Shown: positions 18,581-26,638, counted from the first letter of the stretch. The stretch: 64,000 nt of DNA from Pseudaquabacterium inlustre (GCF_038066595.1 NZ_JBBUTH010000001.1:434001-498000); one strand, 5' to 3'. Translations and numbers: made by a program. The notes: generated by a model not told the origin, from the letters alone.

Positions 18581-19408
18581 TCAATTCAGCTCGTTGCGAT
18601 AAAAATGTCCGCTGGTGTTGTAGAGGCCGCGACGCAGCTCCACCGGCTTGTCGCCATAGGTGAAGGACAGCCGCTCGACGCTGAGCAGCGGCGCGCCCGC
18701 GGGCACGGCCAGCAACTCGGCGTCGGCCGCATCGGCGGCCAGCGCGCGGATCTTTTCCTCGGCGCGGATCATGCGCACGCCGAATTCGGTTTCGAACATG
18801 CCGTACATCGGGCCCTTGTAGTCGGCCAGGCGTTCGGCCGTGAGGCCCTTGAACAGCGCGCCGGGCAGCCAGATCTCGTCCAGCACCACCGGGCGCTCGG
18901 CCGCAGGGGCGGCGCTCTTGTCGGGCATCAGCAGCAGGCGGCGCAACTGCACCACGGCGTCGCCGCTCTTGATCTCGAGCGCGCGCGCCACATCGGCGGG
19001 CGCGCGGGCGCGGCGGCAGTCCAGCAGGCGGCGCGCCAGGCGCTGGTCGCTGCCGTCGTCGGGCATCAGGCGCAGGAAGCGGTACTGGATGTGTTGCTCG
19101 GCATGCGTGGCCACGAACGTGCCCTTGCCCTGGCGGCGCACCAGCAGGTTCTCGGCGGCCAGCTCGTCGATGGCCTTGCGCACCGTGCCCTGGCTGACCT
19201 TGTAGCGCGCGGCCAGCTCCAGCTCGCTGGGAATGGCCTCGGCCGGTTTCCAGGTGCCGGCCTGCAGCTCGCGCGTGATCAGGCCCTTGATCTGCTGGTA
19301 AAGCGGCGCGAACGCCGGCCCAGCCTCGCCTGCCTCGGCGGCATGGGCAGGGGTGGACGAAGGCGGCTGCACGGGCATGTGCCGCATTGCAGCACAGCCC
19401 GCCGGCAT
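18581..19408 (-). CDS. GntR-family regulator (HutC/UTRA type), probable TCA-cycle regulator
   Basis: Predicted 275 aa. The winged helix (APLYQQIKGLITREL, then IPSELELAARYKVSQGTVRKAI) is followed by a UTRA ligand-binding domain. The open frame reaches 19447, but its first codons are the operator palindrome itself and lie upstream of the best promoter for this gene (TTGTCA, 16 bp, TATAAG), so translation must begin later. I chose the ATG at 19408; 19387 and 19378 are possible. It precedes sdhCDAB-sdhE-gltA and is divergent from mdh. The same palindrome occurs in the acnB promoter, so I infer it regulates several TCA genes. The ligand is unknown. Confidence 0.88.
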   Translation of the reverse strand: MPAGCAAMRHMPVQPPSSTPAHAAEAGEAGPAFAPLYQQIKGLITRELQAGTWKPAEAIPSELELAARYKVSQGTVRKAIDELAAENLLVRRQGKGTFVATHAEQHIQYRFLRLMPDDGSDQRLARRLLDCRRARAPADVARALEIKSGDAVVQLRRLLLMPDKSAAPAAERPVVLDEIWLPGALFKGLTAERLADYKGPMYGMFETEFGVRMIRAEEKIRALAADAADAELLAVPAGAPLLSVERLSFTYGDKPVELRRGLYNTSGHFYRNELN

Positions 19409-19429
19409 GCGTCCAGCAAATGCTGACAG

Positions 19430-19447
19430 ATGTCTTATATAAGACAT
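19430..19447. promoter_or_regulatory. TCA-regulator operator, gntR/mdh copy
   Basis: ATGTCTTATATAAGACAT is a perfect 18 bp palindrome. It covers the predicted -10 box of the gntR promoter and lies just upstream of the mdh -35. Seventeen of its 18 bases recur at 23056-23073 before acnB. The neighbouring GntR protein is the likely binder; that link is inferred. Confidence 0.82.
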
Positions 19448-19461
19448 GAGACCTTTGACAA
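19434..19461 (-). promoter_or_regulatory. Predicted promoter of the HutC-type gntR gene
   Basis: On the minus strand TTGTCA (19461-19456) and TATAAG (19439-19434) are 16 bp apart. The -10 is inside the operator palindrome, as expected for autorepression. The -35 overlaps that of the divergent mdh promoter. Confidence 0.6.
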
Positions 19462-19483
19462 GCTTCGGGGCAACCCTTAGACT
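19455..19483 (+). promoter_or_regulatory. Sigma-70 promoter of mdh
   Basis: A consensus TTGACA (19455-19460), a 17 bp spacer and TAGACT (19478-19483). The operator ends 7 bp before the -35. The mRNA leader would be roughly 170 nt. Confidence 0.75.
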
Positions 19484-19657
19484 CGCCTACACTGCGCGGT
19501 GCCCCCGCTCGGCAGCGCGCCGCCAGATGTTCCGGCCTCGCGCAGGTGCCCAGGCCCATGTGGCCGGCGCCCGCCGGGCCCGCGGTCAAGCGCACCGGCC
19601 TTGCGCCGGTACATGACGGTTACATCATCCCTCCCTGATCCCTTCCTGGAGCCCACC

Positions 19658-20644
19658 ATGAGCAAGAAGCCCGTTCGCGTCGCTGTCACCGGCGCCGCCG
19701 GCCAGATCGGTTACGCCCTGCTGTTCCGCATCGCCTCGGGCGAAATGCTCGGCAAGGACCAGCCGGTGATCCTGCAACTGCTGGAGATCCCCGACGAGAA
19801 GGCCCAGAACGCGCTGAAGGGCGTGATCATGGAGCTGGAAGACTGCGCCTTCCCGCTGCTGGCCGGCATCGAAGCCCACAGCGACCCGATGACCGCCTTC
19901 AAGGACACCGACTACGCCCTGCTGGTCGGCGCCCGTCCCCGCGGCCCCGGCATGGAGCGCGCCGACCTGCTGGCCGCCAACGCCCAGATCTTCACCGCCC
20001 AGGGCAAGGCCCTGAACGCCGTGGCCAGCCGCAACGTGCGCGTGCTGGTGGTGGGCAACCCCGCCAACACCAACGCCTACATCGCGATGAAGTCGGCCCC
20101 GGACCTGCCGGCCAAGAACTTCACCGCCATGCTGCGCCTGGACCACAACCGCGCCGCCAGCCAGATCGCCAGCAAGATGGGCGTGGCCGTGGGTGACATC
20201 GAGAAGCTGGCCGTGTGGGGCAACCACTCGCCGACGATGTACGCCGACTACCGCTTTGCCACCGTGAACGGCAAGTCGGTGAAGGACACCATCAACGACC
20301 ACGAGTGGAACGCCAACACCTTCCTGCCCACCGTGGGCAAGCGTGGCGCTGCCATCATCGCCGCCCGCGGCCTGTCGTCGGCCGCCTCGGCCGCCAACGC
20401 CGCCATCGACCACATGCGCGACTGGGCCCTGGGCACCAACGGCAAGTGGGTCACGATGGGCATCCCGTCGAACGGCGAATACGGCATCCCCAAGGAAGTG
20501 ATGTTCGGCTACCCGGTCACCTGCGAAGGCGGCGAGTACAAGATCGTCGAGGGCCTGCCCATCGATGCCTTCTCGCAAGAGTGCATCAACAAGACCCTGG
20601 CCGAGCTCGAAGGCGAGAAGGACGGCGTCAAGCATCTGCTGTGA
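19658..20644 (+). CDS. mdh: Malate dehydrogenase
   Basis: Predicted 328 aa NAD-dependent enzyme interconverting malate and oxaloacetate. It has the nucleotide-binding GAAGQIGYALLFRIASGEM, the substrate arginines in GARPRGPGMER, VVGNPANTNA, and the catalytic histidine in VWGNHSPTMYAD. Length and motifs fit the type-2 MDH group. The start MSKKPVRVAVTG at 19658 follows TGGAG by 6 bp; the longer frame upstream is the untranslated leader. It is divergent from the TCA-type gntR and followed by a hairpin terminator. Confidence 0.97.
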   Translation: MSKKPVRVAVTGAAGQIGYALLFRIASGEMLGKDQPVILQLLEIPDEKAQNALKGVIMELEDCAFPLLAGIEAHSDPMTAFKDTDYALLVGARPRGPGMERADLLAANAQIFTAQGKALNAVASRNVRVLVVGNPANTNAYIAMKSAPDLPAKNFTAMLRLDHNRAASQIASKMGVAVGDIEKLAVWGNHSPTMYADYRFATVNGKSVKDTINDHEWNANTFLPTVGKRGAAIIAARGLSSAASAANAAIDHMRDWALGTNGKWVTMGIPSNGEYGIPKEVMFGYPVTCEGGEYKIVEGLPIDAFSQECINKTLAELEGEKDGVKHLL

Positions 20645-20688
20645 CCGTTTGAGCCCCGGGCGCCTGGCGCCCACCCCCGAGGGGTTTG

Positions 20689-20722
20689 CAAAGCCGGACT
20701 GGGCAACCCAGATCCGGCTTTG
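20689..20722 (+). terminator. Terminator after mdh
   Basis: CAAAGCCGGA and TCCGGCTTTG form a 10 bp outer stem enclosing a second CTGGG-CAA-CCCAG stem with one bulged A. TCGTTTCTGTC follows. It separates mdh from the CitE-like gene. Confidence 0.75.
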
Positions 20723-20819
20723 TCGTTTCTGTCACCAGCGCGCGCCCCTGGCCGCTGGGTGGCCTGTCCCCTGCCGGGGACCGGTCTCGGGCTTTGCGTG
20801 GGGCAGGGATACTTGCGGC

Positions 20820-21833
20820 ATGACACAAGCCCTGCTGCCCCACCAGGCGCTCGTCGACGAAGGCGACGCGGCGCCCGACATCCCGGTTTGCGACCACTAC
20901 TGCGGCACCGAGCAGCGCATGCGCAAGGCGCTGGCGCTGCAGGCCGAGCTCGGCCCGGTGTTCGACATCACGCTCGACTGCGAGGACGGTGCCCCGGTGG
21001 GCGCCGAGGCCGAGCACGCCGCGCTGTGCGCCGAGCTGGCGCTGTCGGCCGACAACCGCTTCGGCCGCGTGGGCGCACGCGTGCACCCGGTGGACCACCC
21101 GCACTTCGAGGCCGATCTGGACACGCTGATCGGCCGCGCCGGCGACCGCCTGGCCTTCTTGATGGTGCCCAAGCCGCGCCACCTGGCCGATGCGCAGCTG
21201 GCACTCGATCGGATCGCGCAGGCCGCGCAGCGCCATGGCCGCGGCCAGGCCTTGCCGGTGCACATGCTGGTGGAAACGCACGGCGCGCTGCGCGACGTGC
21301 ACGCCATCGCGCAGCTGCCGCGCATCGAGAGCCTGTCCTTCGGGCTGATGGATTTCGTCTCGGCGCACCGCGGCGCCATCCCGCACACCGCGATGGGCGT
21401 GCCGGGCCAGTTCACGCACCCACTGGTGGTGCGCGCCAAGCTCGAGATCGCCGCCGCCTGCCATGCCGCGGCCAAGGTGCCCTCGCACTGTGTGGTCACC
21501 GAGTTCAAGGACAGCAAGGCGCTGGCCGCCGCCGCCACGCGAGCCGCGCGCGAGTTCGGCTACACGCGCATGTGGAGCATCCACCCCGACCAGGTGCGCG
21601 TGATCGTCGATGCCTTCGCCCCCAGCACGGCCGAGGTCGACCAGGCGCTGGAGATCCTGCTGGCCGCCCAGGCAGCCCAGTGGGCACCGATCCGCCACCG
21701 CCATGGCGGCCAGGACCAACTGCACGACCGCGCCAGCTACCGCTTCTTCTGGCAGGTGCTGTTGCGCGCCCGCCGCACCGGCCAGCCACTGCCCGCCGAG
21801 GCCGCGCTGGCACTGTTCGGAGAACCCGCCTGA
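20820..21833 (+). CDS. HpcH/HpaI aldolase / CitE-like lyase (malyl- or citramalyl-CoA lyase type)
   Basis: Predicted 337 aa TIM-barrel lyase. Conserved family positions are LDCEDGAP (acidic metal ligand), RVHPVDHP, the VETHGAL strand and SFGLMDF. No citrate lyase alpha or gamma genes (citF, citD) are nearby, so true citrate lyase activity is unlikely. Members of this group cleave malyl-CoA, methylmalyl-CoA or citramalyl-CoA to acetyl- or propionyl-CoA plus glyoxylate or pyruvate. The ATG at 20820 is the first after the mdh terminator. The stop overlaps the next gene's ATG (TGATG), implying coupling. Confidence 0.8.
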   Translation: MTQALLPHQALVDEGDAAPDIPVCDHYCGTEQRMRKALALQAELGPVFDITLDCEDGAPVGAEAEHAALCAELALSADNRFGRVGARVHPVDHPHFEADLDTLIGRAGDRLAFLMVPKPRHLADAQLALDRIAQAAQRHGRGQALPVHMLVETHGALRDVHAIAQLPRIESLSFGLMDFVSAHRGAIPHTAMGVPGQFTHPLVVRAKLEIAAACHAAAKVPSHCVVTEFKDSKALAAAATRAAREFGYTRMWSIHPDQVRVIVDAFAPSTAEVDQALEILLAAQAAQWAPIRHRHGGQDQLHDRASYRFFWQVLLRARRTGQPLPAEAALALFGEPA

Positions 21834-22519
21834 TGCGCCGCCCTGCAATGCACGCCGCCCGGCGCGCCGGCTGCAGCCTGGTGCTGCTGGCCGCCACCGG
21901 CCTGGCCCAGGCGGCCGACAAGGCCCCCGTCCAGACCCCCGCCAAGCCGGTTGCCAAGTCGGCCACCCAGCCAGCGATCAAGCCGGCCGCCAAGCCCACC
22001 GTCAAGCCGGCACCGACACCTGGGGCAGCCCCCTTGGCCGCGGCCACGGCGCCGGCCGAGCCACTGAACCCCGGCCAGCTCGACGTGGCCGACCGTGTGC
22101 TCACCGGCGTGGCCGACTGCGAGTTCAAGCAGCAGATCTCGGTGCAGCCAGTGGCCGGCCAGCACGGGCACTTCGAGGTGCGCTTCCAGAAGGCGCGCTA
22201 TGTGATGGTGCCGCGCGAGACTGCCACCGGCGCCGTGCGCCTGGAAGACCCGCGCAGCGGCATGCTGTGGATCCAGATCCCGGCCAAGTCCATGCTGATG
22301 GACAGCCGCCGCGGCCAGCGCGTGGTCGACCATTGCATGCAGGCCGAGCAGCGTGCGGCCGTGGCCGCCGTCAAGGACGCTGCCACCAGCCTGGGCATCG
22401 AGCCCGTGAGCCCCACCGCGGCCGCACCCTCGCTGGCCGCCACCGCCACCGCCACCGCCACCGCCACCGCGCCGCTGGCCTCGGCCGCCGCATCGGCCCC
22501 CAGCAGCCAGCAACCGTGA
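21833..22519 (+). CDS. Secreted conserved hypothetical protein with Pro/Lys/Ala-rich linker
   Basis: Predicted 228 aa. I do not recognise a named family. A basic start and hydrophobic stretch (CSLVLLAATGLAQAA) look like a Sec signal, followed by a Lys/Pro/Ala-rich linker of about 50 residues (repeating KPAAKP-type units). A compact domain then runs from GQLDVADRVLTGVADCEFKQ to RRGQRVVDHCMQAEQR with two cysteines that could form a disulfide. The tail is Ala/Thr/Ser-rich and includes five GCC-ACC codon pairs. The gene overlaps the CitE-like gene by one base, so they are probably co-expressed. Likely periplasmic, perhaps anchored through the linker. Confidence 0.75.
   Translation: MRRPAMHAARRAGCSLVLLAATGLAQAADKAPVQTPAKPVAKSATQPAIKPAAKPTVKPAPTPGAAPLAAATAPAEPLNPGQLDVADRVLTGVADCEFKQQISVQPVAGQHGHFEVRFQKARYVMVPRETATGAVRLEDPRSGMLWIQIPAKSMLMDSRRGQRVVDHCMQAEQRAAVAAVKDAATSLGIEPVSPTAAAPSLAATATATATATAPLASAAASAPSSQQP
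22439..22468 (+). repeat. In-frame hexanucleotide tandem repeat, five GCCACC units
   Basis: Five exact copies of GCCACC encode an Ala-Thr run in the tail of the secreted hypothetical protein. Copy-number slippage would stay in frame. Confidence 0.85.
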
Positions 22520-22750
22520 ACTGAGGCACGCCGGGCCGGCCCGCACCGGGCCGCTGCCGGCGCCGCGGGCTCAAGTCGCACCGCCCGGCGCCGAACAGGC
22601 CGGCGGAGACCGCGCCGACGGCGCGGCCTCCCGGCAAGGCCCGGGTTGTTCAGGGGTCTTTCAGGTCATTCCCGGCGCAGCGGACACGCCAGGCCGGGCT
22701 TCCGTATGCTGCGCCGCGGCATTGACTTTCATCAACCCGAAACTTCCATC

Positions 22751-22885
22751 ATGACGACTGTGTTCCTGGCCCTCGTGCCGCTCCTGTTCGCAACCGGCAG
22801 CCTCGCCTGGCTGATGACCATGGGTGCGAAGTCGCAAGCCGAGGCCGACGCCTGGGCCGAGCAATGGGTGCGCGACAACGGCTGA
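22751..22885 (+). CDS. Small single-pass membrane protein, 44 aa
   Basis: Predicted 44 aa starting MTTVFLALVPLLFATGSLAW, a single transmembrane segment, then a short acidic/polar tail rich in Ala and Glu (QAEADAWAEQWVRDNG). It is followed 20 bp later by a textbook terminator, which supports a genuine short transcript. I see no strong ribosome binding site, and I do not recognise the family. Upstream, 22520-22750 holds only a CCGCGCC/GGCGCGG hairpin (22610-22626). Confidence 0.6.
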   Translation: MTTVFLALVPLLFATGSLAWLMTMGAKSQAEADAWAEQWVRDNG

Positions 22886-22905
22886 GCCGGACCCTGCCCT
22901 GCAGC

Positions 22906-22932
22906 AACCCGCCCTGTCGGCGGGTTTTTTTT
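22906..22932 (+). terminator. Strong intrinsic terminator after the 44 aa gene
   Basis: AACCCGCC-CTGTC-GGCGGGTT stem-loop running into an unbroken tract of eight T residues. It insulates the acnB promoter downstream. Confidence 0.93.
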
Positions 22933-23050
22933 CGCCGGTTCCGGCCGGCCGCAGCCCTCAACAGCCGCACGCGGGCGCGCTTTGTCAGCCACAGGCATGG
23001 TGCGCTGCGTCAGAATGTCCAGTTCCCGTGTCGCGCGCTGCGGATTCCGC

Positions 23051-23078
23051 TTGGCAAGTCTTATATAAGACATAAAAT
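23051..23078 (+). promoter_or_regulatory. Promoter of acnB
   Basis: TTGGCA (23051-23056), a 16 bp spacer and TAAAAT (23073-23078). The TCA operator fills the spacer, an arrangement typical of repression. Confidence 0.7.
23056..23073. promoter_or_regulatory. TCA-regulator operator, acnB copy
   Basis: AAGTCTTATATAAGACAT differs from the gntR/mdh palindrome at one position; the core GTCTTATATAAGAC is identical. These are the only two copies I find in the window, and both are at TCA genes. Confidence 0.82.
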
Positions 23079-23188
23079 ATCGGACAAACCCGAATGCCAA
23101 GCCGGGGTGCGCCAGGGCGCGCCGCAGCGCAACGCATCGCCACACCATCTCTCCCGTCGTCGAACCCCCTCTCACAGGAGCCCTCGAG

Positions 23189-25780
23189 ATGCTGCAAGCC
23201 TATCGCCAACACGTGGCCGAACGTGCCGCCCTCGGCATCCCCCCGCTGCCGCTGTCCGCAGCCCAAGTTTCCGAGCTGATCGAGCTGATCAAGGCCCCGC
23301 CCGCGGGTGAAGACGCCTTCCTGCTCGACCTGCTGACGCACCGCGTGCCCCCGGGCGTGGACGACGCCGCCAAGGTCAAGGCCAGCTTCCTGGCCGCCGT
23401 GGCGCACGGCGAGCTGAGCGTGGGCCTGATCTCCAAGGCCAAGGCCACCGAGCTGCTGGGCACCATGGTGGGCGGCTACAACGTGCATCCGCTGATCGAG
23501 CTGCTCGACGACGCCGAAGTCGCCGGCGTGGCCGCCGAAGGTCTGAAGAAGACCCTGCTGATGTTCGACTACTTCAACGACGTGGCCGCCAAGGCCAAGG
23601 CCGGCAACGCCAAGGCCGCCGAAGTCGTGAAGAGCTGGGCCGATGCCGAGTGGTTCACCTCGCGCCCCGAGGTCGAGAAGAAGATCACCGTCACCGTGTT
23701 CAAGGTGCCCGGCGAGACCAACACCGACGACCTGTCGCCGGCCCCCGATGCCTGGAGCCGCCCGGACATCCCGCTGCACTACCTGGCGATGCTGAAGAAC
23801 ACCCGCAGCGATGCGGCCTTCAAGCCCGAGGAAGACGGCAAGCGCGGCCCGATGCAGTTCATCGAGGACCTGAAGAAGAAGGGCCACCTGGTGGCCTACG
23901 TTGGCGACGTGGTGGGCACTGGCTCCAGCCGCAAGAGCGCCACCAACTCGGTGATCTGGGCCACCGGCCAGGACATCCCCTTCGTGCCGAACAAGCGCTT
24001 CGGCGGCGTCACGCTGGGCGGCAAGATCGCCCCGATCTTCTTCAACACGCAGGAAGACTCGGGCTCGCTGCCGATCGAGGTGGACGTCAGCAAGCTGGAG
24101 ATGGGCGATGTCATCGACATCCTGCCCTACGACGGCAAGATCGTGAAGGACGGCGCCACCGTCACCGAGTTCAAGCTCAAGAGCGATGTGCTGTTCGACG
24201 AAGTGCGCGCCGGCGGCCGCATCAACCTGATCATCGGCCGCTCGCTCACCGCCAAGGCGCGTGAGTTCCTGGGCCTGCCCGCCAGCACGCTGTTCCGCCT
24301 GCCGCAGGCCCCGGCAGAGAGCAAGGCCGGCTTCACGCTGGCGCAGAAGATGGTGGGCCGCGCCGTCGGTCTGCCCGAGGGCCAGGGCGTGCGCCCGGGC
24401 ACCTACTGCGAGCCGAAGATGACCACCGTGGGTTCGCAAGACACCACCGGCCCGATGACCCGCGACGAGCTGAAGGACCTGGCCTGCCTGGGCTTCAGCG
24501 CCGACCTGGTGATGCAGTCGTTCTGCCACACCGCGGCCTACCCGAAGCCGGTGGACGCCAAGATGCACCGCGAGCTGCCGCCCTTCATCAGCAGCCGTGG
24601 CGGCGTGGCCCTGCGCCCGGGCGACGGCGTGATCCACAGCTGGCTGAACCGCCTGCTGCTGCCCGACACCGTGGGCACCGGCGGCGACAGCCACACCCGC
24701 TTCCCGATCGGCATCAGCTTCCCGGCCGGCTCGGGCCTGGTGGCCTTCGGCGCGGCCACCGGCGTGATGCCGCTGGACATGCCCGAATCGGTGCTGGTGC
24801 GCTTCAAGGGCCAGATGCAGCCCGGCGTCACGTTGCGTGACCTGGTGCATGCCATCCCGCTGTACGCCATCAAGGCCGGTCTGCTGACCGTGGCCAAGGC
24901 CGGCAAGAAGAACATCTTCTCTGGCCGCATCCTCGAGATCGAAGGCCTGCCCGACCTGAAGGTGGAGCAAGCCTTCGAGCTGAGCGACGCCTCGGCCGAG
25001 CGCAGCGCCGCCGGCTGCACCATCAAGCTCAACAAGGAGCCGGTGCAGGAGTACCTGAAGTCCAACATCGTTCTGATGAAGAACATGATCGCCGACGGCT
25101 ACCAGGACGCGAAGACGCTGGCCCGCCGCATCGAGAAGGTGGAGCAGTGGCTGGCCAACCCGCAGCTGCTGGAAGCCGATGCCGACGCCGAGTACGCCGC
25201 CGTCATCGAGATCGACCTGGCCGAGATCACCGAGCCCATCGTCTGCTGCCCGAACGATCCGGACGACGCCAAGACGCTGAGCGACGTGGCCGGCACGAAG
25301 ATCGACGAGGCCTTCATCGGCTCGTGCATGACCAACATCGGCCACTTCCGTGCCGCGGCCACCGTGCTGGGCGGCGCCCGTGACATCCCGGTCAAGCTGT
25401 GGGTGGCCCCGCCGACCAAGATGGACGCCAGCGAGCTGATGAAGGAAGGCCATTACGCCAACTTCGGCGCCGCCGGTGCCCGCACCGAGATGCCCGGCTG
25501 CAGCCTGTGCATGGGCAACCAGGCCCAGGTGAAGGAAGGCGCGACCGTCATCTCGACGTCGACCCGCAACTTCCCGAACCGCCTGGGCAAGAACACCAAC
25601 GTGTTCCTGGGCTCGGCCGAGCTGGCCGCCGTGGCCTCCAAGCTGGGCAAGCTGCCGACGAAGGACGAGTACCTGGCCGCCACCGGCGTGATCACCGCCA
25701 AGGCCGACCAGATTTACAAGTACATGAACTTCGACCAGATCGGCGAATACGCCGACGTGGCCAAAAGCGTGACGGTCTGA
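23189..25780 (+). CDS. acnB: Aconitate hydratase B (bifunctional with 2-methylisocitrate dehydratase)
   Basis: Predicted 863 aa, the normal AcnB length. It isomerises citrate to isocitrate through cis-aconitate with a [4Fe-4S] cluster. The HEAT-like N-terminal domain starts MLQAYRQHVAERAALGIPP; the swivel domain follows (GTGSSRKSATNSV). Catalytic domains contain GTGGDSHTRFP, and the cluster cysteines are in GSCMTNIGH and PGCSLCMGN. AcnB enzymes often also hydrate 2-methyl-cis-aconitate in the methylcitrate cycle, relevant beside the propionyl-CoA operon, but no prp genes are seen. CACAGGAG precedes the ATG. It is controlled by the operator at 23056. Confidence 0.97.
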   Translation: MLQAYRQHVAERAALGIPPLPLSAAQVSELIELIKAPPAGEDAFLLDLLTHRVPPGVDDAAKVKASFLAAVAHGELSVGLISKAKATELLGTMVGGYNVHPLIELLDDAEVAGVAAEGLKKTLLMFDYFNDVAAKAKAGNAKAAEVVKSWADAEWFTSRPEVEKKITVTVFKVPGETNTDDLSPAPDAWSRPDIPLHYLAMLKNTRSDAAFKPEEDGKRGPMQFIEDLKKKGHLVAYVGDVVGTGSSRKSATNSVIWATGQDIPFVPNKRFGGVTLGGKIAPIFFNTQEDSGSLPIEVDVSKLEMGDVIDILPYDGKIVKDGATVTEFKLKSDVLFDEVRAGGRINLIIGRSLTAKAREFLGLPASTLFRLPQAPAESKAGFTLAQKMVGRAVGLPEGQGVRPGTYCEPKMTTVGSQDTTGPMTRDELKDLACLGFSADLVMQSFCHTAAYPKPVDAKMHRELPPFISSRGGVALRPGDGVIHSWLNRLLLPDTVGTGGDSHTRFPIGISFPAGSGLVAFGAATGVMPLDMPESVLVRFKGQMQPGVTLRDLVHAIPLYAIKAGLLTVAKAGKKNIFSGRILEIEGLPDLKVEQAFELSDASAERSAAGCTIKLNKEPVQEYLKSNIVLMKNMIADGYQDAKTLARRIEKVEQWLANPQLLEADADAEYAAVIEIDLAEITEPIVCCPNDPDDAKTLSDVAGTKIDEAFIGSCMTNIGHFRAAATVLGGARDIPVKLWVAPPTKMDASELMKEGHYANFGAAGARTEMPGCSLCMGNQAQVKEGATVISTSTRNFPNRLGKNTNVFLGSAELAAVASKLGKLPTKDEYLAATGVITAKADQIYKYMNFDQIGEYADVAKSVTV

Positions 25781-25810
25781 GCCTTCTGACGGGCGCACAG
25801 CCCGCCTGAG

Positions 25811-25844
25811 CAACGGCCCGCCGGGGAGACCCGGCGGGCCGTTG
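25811..25844. terminator. Bidirectional terminator between acnB and the PepSY gene
   Basis: CAACGGCCCGCCGGG and its exact complement form a 15 bp stem with a GAGA loop, followed by TGCTTT. It lies between two convergent genes and should stop acnB transcripts; on the minus strand the T-run is lacking. Confidence 0.85.
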
Positions 25845-25849
25845 TGCTT

Positions 25850-26638
25850 TCAGCGCCGGTGGCCCGCCCCCCGCCGCACCGCCCGCCAGGCTGCCCGCAG
25901 CGACATCACTGCACCGGTCAGCATCAGGCCCAGCGCCACCAGCGCGGCCGCGCGCAGCCACGGCGTGTTGAAGTCCTCGCCATCGGGCCAGTCCATCACG
26001 TGCAGGCGCCAGAAGAAGTCGTACCAGACCCAGGCCTCGTTGCGCACGGCCAGCAGTTCGCCGCTGTGGGCGTCGACGTACAGGCGGGTCTGCAGCGCAT
26101 CGTCGAAGCGCACGCGCCACAGGCCCTGGGCGCCGCCCTGGGCCTCGCGCACGATGCCCAGGCGCTGCGGTGCGCGGCCCAGGTGCCGCACCTCGGCCAG
26201 CGGGCCACCGCCGCGGTACAGCTGCGCGGCAAAGGCCTGCACCGCGGCCGCATCGGGCGGGGCCCAGGGCTGGCCGTCGGCGCGCAGCCAGCGGGGCTCG
26301 GCGCCACCGGCCACGCGCACGCGCCAGGCCGGGCCGGCAGCGCTGGGCACGGCCTGCATCGCCGTCACCGGGCCCGGCAGTTGCGCCAGGGCCGTGGCGC
26401 TGCGGGCCAGCGCCTCGACCGGCAGCGCCAGCTGCGGCGTCGACACGGCCTCGCGGCCCTTCACCCAGGCCTGGAACGGCAGCCACGCGAACAGCGCCCC
26501 GCCCAGCACCCAGGCCAGCACCTGCAGGCCCACCACCCAACCCAGCCAGCGGTGCCAGCGGAACAGCCGCGCCGCCAGCGAGGGCGGGGCATGGCGGGGG
26601 CCGGCGGCGGCGTTGGCAGGGGTGGTCGTGGCGCGCAT
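25850..26638 (-). CDS. PepSY-associated transmembrane protein
   Basis: Predicted 262 aa inner-membrane protein. A first transmembrane helix follows RLFRWHRWLGWVVGL, the usual histidine-containing entry of PepSY_TM proteins, and a second is near the C-terminus (LRAAALVALGLMLTGAVMS). The periplasmic loop has a PepSY-like segment LQTRLYVDAHSGELLAVR and later FFWRLHVMDW. Such proteins often accompany TonB-dependent siderophore receptors or ferric reductases, but none is adjacent here. The role is therefore unknown. Confidence 0.8.
   Translation of the reverse strand: MRATTTPANAAAGPRHAPPSLAARLFRWHRWLGWVVGLQVLAWVLGGALFAWLPFQAWVKGREAVSTPQLALPVEALARSATALAQLPGPVTAMQAVPSAAGPAWRVRVAGGAEPRWLRADGQPWAPPDAAAVQAFAAQLYRGGGPLAEVRHLGRAPQRLGIVREAQGGAQGLWRVRFDDALQTRLYVDAHSGELLAVRNEAWVWYDFFWRLHVMDWPDGEDFNTPWLRAAALVALGLMLTGAVMSLRAAWRAVRRGAGHRR

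Larger units (their letters stand above)
22886..23188 (+). other. Regulatory intergenic region before acnB
   Basis: This 303 bp gap holds the terminator of the 44 aa gene, then the acnB promoter and operator, then a leader of about 100 nt ending with the acnB ribosome binding site (CAGGAGCCC). I see no further gene in it. Confidence 0.7.

Noticed and set aside
19409..19447. Start codon of gntR at 19447
   Set aside because: The ATG is the operator palindrome and lies upstream of the predicted transcription start.
22751..23175. Minus-strand 147-codon frame across the acnB promoter and the 44 aa gene
   Set aside because: It reads through a strong terminator and a promoter/operator and has no domain.
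22985..25813. Long minus-strand frame (942 codons) opposite acnB
   Set aside because: A complete AcnB with intact catalytic motifs is on the other strand; the antisense product has shadow composition and no recognisable domain.
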